Below, in pieces: positions 57,203 through 64,000 of a stretch of DNA of 64,000 nt. Numbering within the stretch: position 1 is the stretch's first letter; every line of letters begins with the position of its first letter. The notes beneath the pieces are model-generated. The model was not told where the DNA came from and did not search any database. It saw only the letters and a list, made by a program, of their open reading frames with translations. Source of the stretch: Saprospiraceae bacterium (GTDB lineage: Bacteria; Bacteroidota; Bacteroidia; Chitinophagales; Saprospiraceae). The stretch is from positions 4,960,001 to 5,024,000 of the forward strand of contig JADJXD010000001.1 in assembly GCA_016715985.1 (NCBI GenBank), written 5' to 3'. A program made the translations under genes and the position numbers.

Positions 57203-59482
57203 TTATAACACTTTTACCTTTCTGAATGCTATATAACATCCGGTTGTCGCATCTGTGACGACTATGTAATATTCGCCTTTGCCCAGCATCTGTGCATTGT
57301 TTTGTCCACTCAGATCATTACTTAAATCCGTTACTTTAAAAACTTTGGTACTTCCGGCTGTACACATCAGACAATCGGCCTGATTGTCCAGTAAGATAGT
57401 GATACCACCATCTGTGCAAGATTCACAGGTCGTGTTTTTAATAGTTGGCTCTTTTAATCCTTTGAATTGTGGTAATTGAATCTGTTTGCCTTTTTCGCAA
57501 AATTCGTCCCAAATTGCTACACTAAAATTAAATCCGGTTTGAAATACACTTTGAACAATCGGATAAGTAATTGAAATAGACAAACCGGGTACTGAACCAC
57601 CTGTGTTTGATCCACTGATTCTTCCCATAGCAAATGGACTGCTTGGAAGCGAAAACTGATCTTTGTCGCAAGATGAAGGAGTTCCTTCAATAAATAACCC
57701 ATCCAAAGTAATATCCTTGCAGCTTATCACTGTACAACCTGATCCATCAGTTACAGTTACACAATAATTACCCTCTGAAGAAATTTCTATAAAAGATGTT
57801 GTTGAACTAGTACTCCAATTATAAGTATAAGGAGCAACTCCACCATAAACATTCGCAATAATCTTATTTACATTCTGACAGTTATTTCCGATAGCAACTC
57901 CAAGTTTTGGGTTTACTTGTTTACAAAAAGTTTTGGAGCAATTATTGGATACTTCAGTAATTGTGACACAATAAGTTCCACCGATACTGTCAGATTCCAG
58001 ATTGAGAATGGCTGTAATTGCTCCGGTACTCCATTGGTATGAAAAATTTCCTGAACCACCTGTCACATTGGCTGTCAGATTGGTCACTTCACAATCATAA
58101 GTCAGATTTGCATCAAAGTCACAAGGGTTGGTGCAGGTCTCAAGTATAAAATTATTGGTGGTGGTTGAATTGATTGCAACCGGAGTGCCCGCTTGTCCGG
58201 ATACATTGTCAAAAGCAAATATTGTAGCTGTAATCGCATTTGAACAAATCAAACTGGTCAGATTAATTTCAAATGTTCCGTTCTCTTTTGTTTGTACGAC
58301 CTTAGTAATGTCGTTTATTTTAATTACAATGGTAGAATTGCCATTGCTCTCTCCGTTACATTTTACCGTTCCTGAAACAATAGTTTTATTTATTTCCAAA
58401 GTAAAAGGATCTAATTCTGTATTACTATCAAACGGGCCGAGTTGTTTTTGGAAAATGAATCCTTCACAATAAGGATTTAAAATTTTAAAAGTCAAAACTT
58501 TACCTTTCGGCATTTTGCCGCAGAACACTCCGTTTTCATCTGTATATCCGAAACTCGCATTCAGTCCATCTGCATATACTGCTATTTTTACTTGTTTGGC
58601 AGGACTTCCATCCTGAAACAGAACTTTGCCACAGACATTTACCAATGGAAATGGTGCATCACAATTCCAAAAACTGAAATGACTTACTTCTCCTTCATAG
58701 TTTCCATTGATTAATGTTGCAACTCCTTCTTCTTTCCACAAACCTTTACTTTCGTCAAAATACCATAATGGAATAGTAGATGGTTTGCTTTCAGATAATG
58801 CTGGAATTTTTATTTTTGCTTTTTTGCCTGGCTTCAGGTTCAGCGTGTTCCCGTTTTCGTCTCTCAATTCCACTGCAACCATACCCACTGTACCTAACAC
58901 AACCGTATTGCCATTTGACGCAATACCAACCAATGCTCCCGGCATTACATCTGATAGATCATTCGCTAAAGGGCTCAGAAGTTTGGCTGTTACATTTACT
59001 TTGCCGTTATATGTGTTTCCGTCACTCTTAATAATACCATCGGCTGCAAATTCGACACTTCCCCCGCCAGTCACCGAAATAGTACCTCCGTTCTGACTTT
59101 CAAAACTTTTATTTGTCTCTAATTTTAGTATTTTAATATAAGAATAGACTTTAGCTTTATCAGGATACACTACGTCTGAACCAAAAATATACCCTGATTT
59201 GAGAACTCTGATGTACGTTCCGTTTCTATCTACATTTGCGTTTTTGAAACTGAATACACCATATTGATTTGTTGTCGTTGTTCCACTGTATATCTGAACG
59301 GTGGCATCTTTTACGGGTTGATTAGACTCATCATACACATAACCCAGGATATCACCCTGAATTTCTTCCACTACATCAGGATTAAAAACTGAAATAGTTT
59401 CTTCTGTCAGAGAATCTGAGTCCTTATGGCAGGAAAATAAACTTACTGTAAATAGCAAAAGAAAAATTATTCGGTAACTCAT
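57203..59482 (-). CDS. Large surface lipoprotein with carboxypeptidase-regulatory-like and SprB-like repeats, first gene of sigma operon
   Basis: The 759-aa protein has a lipoprotein signal (MSYRIIFLLLFTVSLFSC; Cys18). Residues about 47-115 form a carboxypeptidase-regulatory-like domain (GDILGYVYDESNQPVKDATV), about 125-290 a beta domain with the FAM171/CILP-like pattern GSVEFAADGI ... LKPGKKAKIKIP ... IPLWYFDE ... HFSFWNCD, then two further regulatory-like domains (about 290-455), and two SprB-like repeats (about 460-600; GGSGNFSYQWSTG, YTYNWSTSSTT). The C-terminal ~150 residues contain paired Cys (CESC, CLMC). It has no T9SS sorting domain. As the first gene of an operon with an ECF sigma gene it is a candidate sensor or target of that system. 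Confidence 0.87.
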   Translation of the reverse strand: MSYRIIFLLLFTVSLFSCHKDSDSLTEETISVFNPDVVEEIQGDILGYVYDESNQPVKDATVQIYSGTTTTNQYGVFSFKNANVDRNGTYIRVLKSGYIFGSDVVYPDKAKVYSYIKILKLETNKSFESQNGGTISVTGGGSVEFAADGIIKSDGNTYNGKVNVTAKLLSPLANDLSDVMPGALVGIASNGNTVVLGTVGMVAVELRDENGNTLNLKPGKKAKIKIPALSESKPSTIPLWYFDESKGLWKEEGVATLINGNYEGEVSHFSFWNCDAPFPLVNVCGKVLFQDGSPAKQVKIAVYADGLNASFGYTDENGVFCGKMPKGKVLTFKILNPYCEGFIFQKQLGPFDSNTELDPFTLEINKTIVSGTVKCNGESNGNSTIVIKINDITKVVQTKENGTFEINLTSLICSNAITATIFAFDNVSGQAGTPVAINSTTTNNFILETCTNPCDFDANLTYDCEVTNLTANVTGGSGNFSYQWSTGAITAILNLESDSIGGTYCVTITEVSNNCSKTFCKQVNPKLGVAIGNNCQNVNKIIANVYGGVAPYTYNWSTSSTTSFIEISSEGNYCVTVTDGSGCTVISCKDITLDGLFIEGTPSSCDKDQFSLPSSPFAMGRISGSNTGGSVPGLSISITYPIVQSVFQTGFNFSVAIWDEFCEKGKQIQLPQFKGLKEPTIKNTTCESCTDGGITILLDNQADCLMCTAGSTKVFKVTDLSNDLSGQNNAQMLGKGEYYIVVTDATTGCYIAFRKVKVL

Positions 59483-59599
59483 TTTTTAAATTTTATTTGT
59501 GAATTGAATTTTAAGACTTTTTGCAAAAAAGGTTTCAATTCTAAGAATGTAATTCAAGTAAAAACGCTGCCAGCATATTAAAAAAAAATAAAACTTCAA

Positions 59600-60187
59600 T
59601 TAAATCGCTAAATATGCTTTAAGAAATTCCACCGCTTTTGCTCTGTGGCTGATTTTATTTTTTACTTCTGATGATAATTCTGCAAAAGTCTGGTCATAAC
59701 CTTCCGGAATGAAAATCGGGTCATACCCGAATCCTCCGTCACCTGACGTTTCGACAGCAATTTTACCCTTTGCTATTCCTTGAAAATATTTACAGTCCAG
59801 ACCGTCATATAACGCTATCACAGTTCGGAATCTTGCTGACCGGTCATCTTTATTTTTCAGTTCAAGCAATAATTTTTGAATGTTTTTGGAAGGATCTCTT
59901 TCATTACCTGCATATCTGGCAGTATGTACTCCGGGCGCACCATCCAAGGCAGAGACTTCCAGTCCGGTGTCTTCAGAAAGGGAACGAAGGCCTGTTTTAT
60001 CAAATAAATATTTGGCTTTTATAAATGCATTTTCCTGTAGTGTGGCACCCGTTTCAGGAATTTCTTCATGAATGTCAAGCTCTTTCAGTCCTGCAATACG
60101 AAATCCCGAATCAGAGAATATTTTTCTCAGTTCTGTTAATTTATGTTCATTTGCGGTTGCAAAAAGTAGGGTTTCATCTTTATTCAT
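59600..60187 (-). CDS. rdgB: dITP/XTP pyrophosphatase (RdgB/HAM1 family)
   Basis: The 195-aa protein has the family's normal length and motifs: LFATANEHKLTELRKIF at the N-terminus (nucleotide binding), SEDTGLEVSALDGAPGVHTARYAG (metal and substrate site), and GFGYDPIFIPEG. It hydrolyses dITP, dXTP and ITP to the monophosphates, keeping non-canonical purines out of DNA and RNA in the cytoplasm. Its ATG overlaps the stop region of the preceding gene by 8 bp, pointing to translational coupling. Confidence 0.96.
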   Translation of the reverse strand: MNKDETLLFATANEHKLTELRKIFSDSGFRIAGLKELDIHEEIPETGATLQENAFIKAKYLFDKTGLRSLSEDTGLEVSALDGAPGVHTARYAGNERDPSKNIQKLLLELKNKDDRSARFRTVIALYDGLDCKYFQGIAKGKIAVETSGDGGFGYDPIFIPEGYDQTFAELSSEVKNKISHRAKAVEFLKAYLAI

Positions 60188-60602
60188 TTTTGAGTAGCTT
60201 TTGAATGTTTACCCATAATATCTTTTTTGTGTCGGGAGATTTATCCAGATCAGAAAAAATATCGGTGAATATAGCAATGAAATTTTCAAAAACGACCGGT
60301 TGGTGTTTGGGATATTGTATATTCAGACCTAACTGTTCGGGGCTCATACCGAATACCAGCAGTTTTTGAAACTTCACGTGTAAAGAACTTACATGCATTG
60401 GATCATTTTCACACAAAAACAGATAAATGTCTTCATCGAAATTGTATTTCAGAAAGTCTAAAGTAGACTTCAATTTTGATTTTTCATATTCTGAAAACAT
60501 TTCTTTTTTAAAAACAACCAATAGGTTTTTCTTTCCTTCACCTGTGAGATTATTGTTAATATTTGTTTTTTTCCGTATATCAAAGAAGAGTTCACTTATC
60601 AT
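60180..60602 (-). CDS. Unknown cytoplasmic protein coupled to rdgB
   Basis: I do not recognise this protein. ATG 60602 (140 aa, MISELFFDIRKK) is preferred; the frame extends upstream to 60719, but that extension would be an odd hydrophobic tail (FFIIFYLLSLFFTF) and would run into the ilvE promoter. The protein alternates strands and helices (KKNLLVVFKKE, DIYLFLCEND, FQKLLVFGMSPEQLG), suggesting an alpha/beta fold, and has no signal peptide. Its stop (60180-60182) lies inside the start of rdgB, so the two are very likely translated together. Functions linked to nucleotide or DNA upkeep would fit the neighbour but have no direct support. Confidence 0.75.
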   Translation of the reverse strand: MISELFFDIRKKTNINNNLTGEGKKNLLVVFKKEMFSEYEKSKLKSTLDFLKYNFDEDIYLFLCENDPMHVSSLHVKFQKLLVFGMSPEQLGLNIQYPKHQPVVFENFIAIFTDIFSDLDKSPDTKKILWVNIQKLLKNE

Positions 60603-60703
60603 GATGTTGCAAAATATAATTTTAAATAATATGTCTTTGAAGCTATTTTGTTCGAAAAATGTAAAAAATAATGACAATAAATAAAATATTATAAAAAAAG
60701 TAC

Positions 60704-60711
60704 TATTTTTG
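60704..60711 (+). promoter_or_regulatory. Bacteroidota -7 box (TATTTTTG) for ilvE
   Basis: A perfect TAnnTTTG match lies 90 bp before the ilvE ATG. No -33 TTTG at the proper spacing was found. The leader between them shows no attenuator hairpin or leader peptide that I can identify. Confidence 0.45.
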
Positions 60712-60801
60712 TAACGCAAAGTAAAGCTTTTTCAGGACAAATAATATTTAATTGTTTCTAAAAAGTAAAGCAGATTATCTCACCTTTAAAGAACCAGTCA
60801 A

Positions 60802-61863
60802 ATGAGTTACGAAATTAAAATAACAAGGTCAAAAACTTCTAATCTTCCTTCACTGGATTTTAATAACATTCCTTTTGGAAAAATCTTCACAGATCACATG
60901 TTTGAAGTGGATTATAAAGATGGTGAATGGGTAAATCCGGAAATTAAACCATTGACCCATCTGTCTGTACACCCCGGCAATATGGCCTGGCATTACGGAC
61001 AGGCTATTTTTGAAGGAATGAAGGCAACTATTCATGATGGTACTGCTTTACTTTTCAGACCTGAAATGCACTCTGTCAGATTTAATAAGTCTGCTAAAAG
61101 AATGTGTATGCCTGAAGTACCCGAAGAATTGTTTCTGAAGGCAGTACATACGTTGGTAGATATGGAAAAGGCATGGATACCACCTGCAAAGGGATCCGCA
61201 CTTTATATTCGACCTTTTATGATAGCTACAGACGAAACTATCGGCGTAAAAGCTTCGGATACTTATAAGTTTATAATATTTGTTATGCCGGTTGGACCGT
61301 ACTACAGTCAACCGGTCAATTTACTGGCACAGGATGAATTTGTAAGAGCTGTGGCTGGTGGAGTCGGAGAAGCGAAAACCGCCGGTAATTATGCAGCATC
61401 TTTGTACCCGGCTACTATGGCAAAAAAAGAAGGATATGATCAGGTGATGTGGCTGGACGCAATTCATAGAAAGTACATTCAGGAAGTAGGTACCATGAAT
61501 ATTTTTTTTGTGATAGACAATGAAATTATTACGCCGGCGTTAGACGGTGCAATCCTGGCAGGAATCACCAGAGATTCTATTTTGACAGTATTCAGAGACA
61601 AAGGATTTCAAGTATCTGAACGACCTATCACGATTGATGAGGTAGTAGAAGCCCATAAAGCTGGTAAACTTTCAGAAGTTTTTGGTACAGGTACGGCTGC
61701 CGTAGTGGCTCAGGTGGCAAAAATAAAATATAAAGATTATGTTATAGAACTCAATCAGTCCGCTTTCCATTACAGCAATATCGCAAAAGATACTATCAAC
61801 AGCATCAGAGATAAATCTATGGAGGATAAATTTGGCTGGATTGTTCCTGCAAAGGCGTATTAA
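60802..61863 (+). CDS. ilvE: Branched-chain amino acid aminotransferase
   Basis: The 353-aa protein is a fold-type IV PLP aminotransferase of the larger (BCAT II-like) type. Seen are the WHYGQAIFEGMKA motif, the substrate-binding Arg region LYIRPFMIATD, the PLP lysine K224 in HRKYIQEVGTMN, and the phosphate-binding GTGTAAVVAQV near the C-terminus. It interconverts Leu, Ile and Val with their 2-oxo acids using 2-oxoglutarate in the cytoplasm. It is a single-gene unit with its own -7 box and terminator and is divergent from the rdgB pair. Confidence 0.96.
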   Translation: MSYEIKITRSKTSNLPSLDFNNIPFGKIFTDHMFEVDYKDGEWVNPEIKPLTHLSVHPGNMAWHYGQAIFEGMKATIHDGTALLFRPEMHSVRFNKSAKRMCMPEVPEELFLKAVHTLVDMEKAWIPPAKGSALYIRPFMIATDETIGVKASDTYKFIIFVMPVGPYYSQPVNLLAQDEFVRAVAGGVGEAKTAGNYAASLYPATMAKKEGYDQVMWLDAIHRKYIQEVGTMNIFFVIDNEIITPALDGAILAGITRDSILTVFRDKGFQVSERPITIDEVVEAHKAGKLSEVFGTGTAAVVAQVAKIKYKDYVIELNQSAFHYSNIAKDTINSIRDKSMEDKFGWIVPAKAY

Positions 61864-61887
61864 TTCAAATATTAATGCAATTATAGT

Positions 61888-61986
61888 TAAAATAAAAAGC
61901 CCGGCATTTTACTGAATGTCGGGCTTTCTTTTTATAAAACTACTTTCTGATTTGAAGTAGAATGAGTTCAATCAAATATGACTTTT
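61888..61986. repeat. 99-bp direct repeat, left copy, with relic of a T9SS gene end
   Basis: This copy matches 63568-63666 with two mismatches. In the right copy the outer part is the true 3' end of the T9SS gene on the minus strand. In this left copy the same bases still read KVIFD-stop on the minus strand, but no gene continues beyond, so it looks like a severed gene tail. The ilvE terminator is inside the repeat. Confidence 0.85.
61896..61927 (+). terminator. Bidirectional-looking terminator after ilvE
   Basis: A 13-bp stem (61896-61908 with 61915-61927, one G-T pair) with a TTACTG loop is flanked by A on the left and T-rich bases on the right. It lies 32 bp after the ilvE stop. Confidence 0.88.
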
Positions 61987-62011
61987 AGGGTTATTAAATA
62001 ATATTTACACT

Positions 62012-62107
62012 TTCTTCCAAATAAATTTAGAAGCCCATTGACCTTTTTCTTCCAAATAAATTTGGAAGCCCATTACACTTTCTTCCAAATAAATTTGGAA
62101 ACCCATT
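62012..62107. repeat. Three palindromic 28-bp repeats
   Basis: Copies start at 62012, 62047 and 62080. The middle one contains the perfect hairpin CTTCCAAATAAATTTGGAAG (9-bp arms, AA loop); the outer two each have one changed base in an arm. All continue into CCCATT. They sit at the 3' end of the thioredoxin-fold gene, and the last copy overlaps its stop codon by two bases. Confidence 0.85.
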
Positions 62108-63266
62108 AATCCCAAATAGGAAGACTATCAATCAGTTTTGAAAATTTTGACTCATATTCCGGATTTCCACCTAATAATTGTTCTAAAATCTTGTTTTGCA
62201 CATTGTCATAAATTTTAACCATAGGAGCGCCATTAACGGTCAAATCTTTCACTCCTTCGTTGTATCTGTAATTAGGAAAATCGTAGTGATTTCTTTCAAT
62301 AGCTTTTAATAATGACTTTTTGTTTTTAGACATCGTGTCTACCCCAAGGTATGTTATATCTTGCCTCTTATTCATTTTGTAAAATTTTTCAATAACAGGA
62401 CCTACATTTTTGCAATGTATGCAACCTTCAAACCAAAAATACAACACTACGTATCTTTTATCGATATCCCCGATCCGATAATTGACATCAAGACTATCGA
62501 TCATAGACACATCGTCCAATGATAATGTTTTATTTTTATCCATCATCATTTTTCTTGTGGGATATTTTGATAGATATTCAGGGCTATTGGATATTTTTAA
62601 CATTTTTTCAAAAATAGAATTAACATCATCATCCATTTTGGGAGATGAAGTCCAATTGCTAAATGTGAATACATTAATAAAGAAATCACCTCTCGATTCA
62701 AACTGATAATAGTACTTACTAATGTGAAAATTATTTTTATCAATCAGGACATTTGCCGTGGTCTTTCGAATAACATCATACTCAATCATCGTGTCATGTA
62801 GTGTCAAATAGTAAAATTGTGCATCTGTCGAATCCAGACTCAAACTATCCCATCTTTTAGGGTTAATGAGTTTTGTTTCATTTCTGAATGATCCGCTAAA
62901 ACATCGAAAAAACATCTGTGTCGTACCAAGCCTAACCTGCAAATCATTCGGACTATAGTCTTTTTTTATTTTACCTGATTTTATCCTCAGAAGGGTATCT
63001 TTTACAAAACAAAAGGTATCTTTCCGGTGGTGACTTATATATAAGAAATCATCATATTTACCTTGTGTGTTATTGACAATCAATTTACCTGTGTCAAGAA
63101 GTATTGTATTTGAATCTTTAACATTTTCTACCTTAATTTCATAACTAAAGGAAACATAGTCACTAATTCTTGCATTGACACTATCAATAATCGTATAAAG
63201 TTCCTGACCCTTGGATAAATGAATATGAAATAATGAAATCAAAAAAAAGAATTTGATTTTTTTCAT
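62106..63266 (-). CDS. Secreted thioredoxin-fold (TlpA-like) protein with CIHC active site
   Basis: The 386-aa protein has a signal peptide (MKKIKFFFLISLFHIHLSKG) and no lipobox. Residues about 25-230 form a beta-rich domain like the outer-membrane-lipoprotein-sorting-type folds found in some Bacteroidota TlpA proteins (impression only). About 255-385 is a thioredoxin domain (VVLYFWFEGCIHCKNVGPVIEKF) with C282 and C285, and a cis-Pro region at NGAPMVKIYD. The CIHC motif is unusual next to the CGPC form of the TlpA-like protein at 53034. It should act in the periplasm or at the surface. It is bracketed by the 99-bp direct repeat. Confidence 0.87.
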   Translation of the reverse strand: MKKIKFFFLISLFHIHLSKGQELYTIIDSVNARISDYVSFSYEIKVENVKDSNTILLDTGKLIVNNTQGKYDDFLYISHHRKDTFCFVKDTLLRIKSGKIKKDYSPNDLQVRLGTTQMFFRCFSGSFRNETKLINPKRWDSLSLDSTDAQFYYLTLHDTMIEYDVIRKTTANVLIDKNNFHISKYYYQFESRGDFFINVFTFSNWTSSPKMDDDVNSIFEKMLKISNSPEYLSKYPTRKMMMDKNKTLSLDDVSMIDSLDVNYRIGDIDKRYVVLYFWFEGCIHCKNVGPVIEKFYKMNKRQDITYLGVDTMSKNKKSLLKAIERNHYDFPNYRYNEGVKDLTVNGAPMVKIYDNVQNKILEQLLGGNPEYESKFSKLIDSLPIWD

Positions 63267-63508
63267 GTTTAAAATTAATTACAGTTGCGTTGTTGGCATT
63301 TAAAAGCACTCACCATTTTCTGATTCATTTCACATCAATTTGCAATTTGTTTTAGAATTGTCTTTTGAACATTAGCATAATACTGTAGTTATGTCTAATT
63401 CAATTGAAAAATGATTCCAAATTTATTACAAATATAAAGAAATTTCATCAAAAATCTTTTACTGTTAATCAACCTGATTTAATCTTTTTGTGAATACTTT
63501 TTATTTCA

Positions 63509-63524
63509 CTTGACTGAAGTCAAG
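63509..63524. promoter_or_regulatory. Inverted repeat in the spacer before the thioredoxin-fold gene
   Basis: CTTGACT and AGTCAAG pair perfectly around GA (16 bp). It lies in the 381-bp spacer 63267-63647, which otherwise holds a minus-strand -7-like TATATTTG (63429-63436) and the right copy of the 99-bp repeat. Confidence 0.35.
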
Positions 63525-63567
63525 CAGCCCGTTTTTAAGATGCATCTTACTTTGCTATCACCACATA

Positions 63568-63666
63568 TAAAATAAAAAGCCCGGCATTTTACTGAATGTC
63601 GGGCTTTCTTTTTATAAAACTACTTTCTGATTTGAAGCAGAATGAGTTTAATCAAATATGACTTTT
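63568..63666. repeat. 99-bp direct repeat, right copy
   Basis: The sequence matches 61888-61986 with two mismatches, offset by exactly 1680 bp. It covers the terminator hairpin (63576-63607) and the last codons of the T9SS gene that ends at 63648. Confidence 0.88.
63576..63607 (-). terminator. Terminator of the T9SS gene at the window end
   Basis: The hairpin is the same as at 61896-61927. On the minus strand it lies 41 bp after the stop codon and is followed by TTTTTATT. Confidence 0.85.
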
Positions 63667-64000
63667 TTGCTTAAAACACCTTTTTCAAAACTCATTTGGA
63701 TGATATATATTCCATCTTTAAGGTCACCTCTTTGTAATTGGTATGTACTTTGATTGATATTTGAGAATGTTCTCATATTCCTTCCTGTAATGTCAAATAC
63801 TGAAATGCTTTTGATTGGAGTTGTTTCATTTACTGAAATATTCACGAAAGTCGCAGCCGGATTGGGTGACATATTCAACTGTACATCAGTGTCTGTCAAA
63901 TCTTTTACAGATGATACCACTAATTCTTTACAAGGTAAATCCAGTCCTATACAAGCTCTTGGTGCAACAAATGTGATAATAGAGTCAATATACCTTCTTG
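63648..64000 (-). CDS. C-terminus of a secreted T9SS type A protein (5' end outside window)
   Basis: The frame is open to the last base of the window, so only the last ~117 codons are seen; the apparent start inside the window is not real. The segment has a short Cys-containing stretch (APRACIGLDLPCKEL) and then a type A sorting domain: MSPNPAATFVNISV, ISVFDITGRNM, LKDGIYIIQM and the closing KKVIFD. The catalytic or binding part lies beyond the window. Export by T9SS is expected from family knowledge. Confidence 0.88.
   Translation of the reverse strand, partial: RRYIDSIITFVAPRACIGLDLPCKELVVSSVKDLTDTDVQLNMSPNPAATFVNISVNETTPIKSISVFDITGRNMRTFSNINQSTYQLQRGDLKDGIYIIQMSFEKGVLSKKVIFD

Noticed and set aside
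60603..60719. Upstream extension of the gene coupled to rdgB
   Set aside because: The 39 extra residues are hydrophobic low-complexity sequence and overlap the ilvE -7 box; ATG 60602 gives a coherent soluble protein.
62012..62107. CRISPR-like array
   Set aside because: There are only three units, with 5-7-bp gaps rather than ~30-bp spacers, and no cas genes are near; they are palindromic repeats.

Overview
The window is AT-rich DNA from a Bacteroidota chromosome, most likely a Saprospiraceae-like member of Saprospiria/Chitinophagales. Evidence: several very large secreted proteins end in type IX secretion (T9SS) sorting domains, both type A and the gliding-motility-associated type B; promoters carry the Bacteroidota -7 box TAnnTTTG; there are SusC/FecA-like TonB receptors, FecR anti-sigma proteins and TlpA-like lipoproteins; and TTG/GTG starts are common. 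I saw no rRNA, tRNA, CRISPR array, phage or transposase gene.

Region 1 (1-19661) is a surface-protein region. Two giant type A T9SS proteins (the first cut by the window start, the second 3653 aa) share a near-identical C-terminal module of about 3.2 kb that ends in dockerin-like, cohesin-like and sorting domains. Between them lie a LuxR-type response regulator (minus strand) and a membrane protein just upstream of the second giant. A smaller type B T9SS protein follows.

Region 2 (19883-34074) is mixed. It holds a membrane-bound beta-propeller/LuxR-type regulator, a small lipoprotein, a Na/Pi-cotransporter-like protein, a tandem CbbX/SpoVK-type AAA+ ATPase with two copies of an unfamiliar N-terminal domain, a PLP decarboxylase, an rRNA/tRNA methyltransferase of the SpoU family, a secreted S9 peptidase and a PhoD-like phosphatase.

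Region 3 (34226-43538) has a 2253-aa type B T9SS adhesin-like protein built from three kinds of tandem repeat, an HDAC-like deacetylase, a CoA-binding protein and a duplicated-domain lipoprotein. Two related ~157-bp intergenic elements with imperfect terminal inverted repeats lie here; one exactly fills the gap between two convergent stop codons.

Region 4 (43623-52995) is a FecI/FecR/TonB-receptor signalling locus, then a repeat-rich spacer, a second TonB receptor and a DPP-IV-like peptidase.

Region 5 (53034-64000), mostly minus strand, contains a TlpA-like lipoprotein and a three-gene operon (surface lipoprotein, ECF sigma factor, and a protein joining a short cytoplasmic segment and TM helix to a beta-barrel-like domain). 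After these come rdgB with a translationally overlapping unknown gene, ilvE, a thioredoxin-fold protein flanked by a 99-bp direct repeat, and the 3' end of another T9SS type A protein cut by the window end.

The common theme is envelope biology: secretion and display of giant repeat proteins, sigma/anti-sigma sensing across the envelope, and peptide uptake or degradation. Housekeeping genes (ilvE, rdgB, SpoU methyltransferase) are interspersed. All calls come from reading the sequence; no database search was run.
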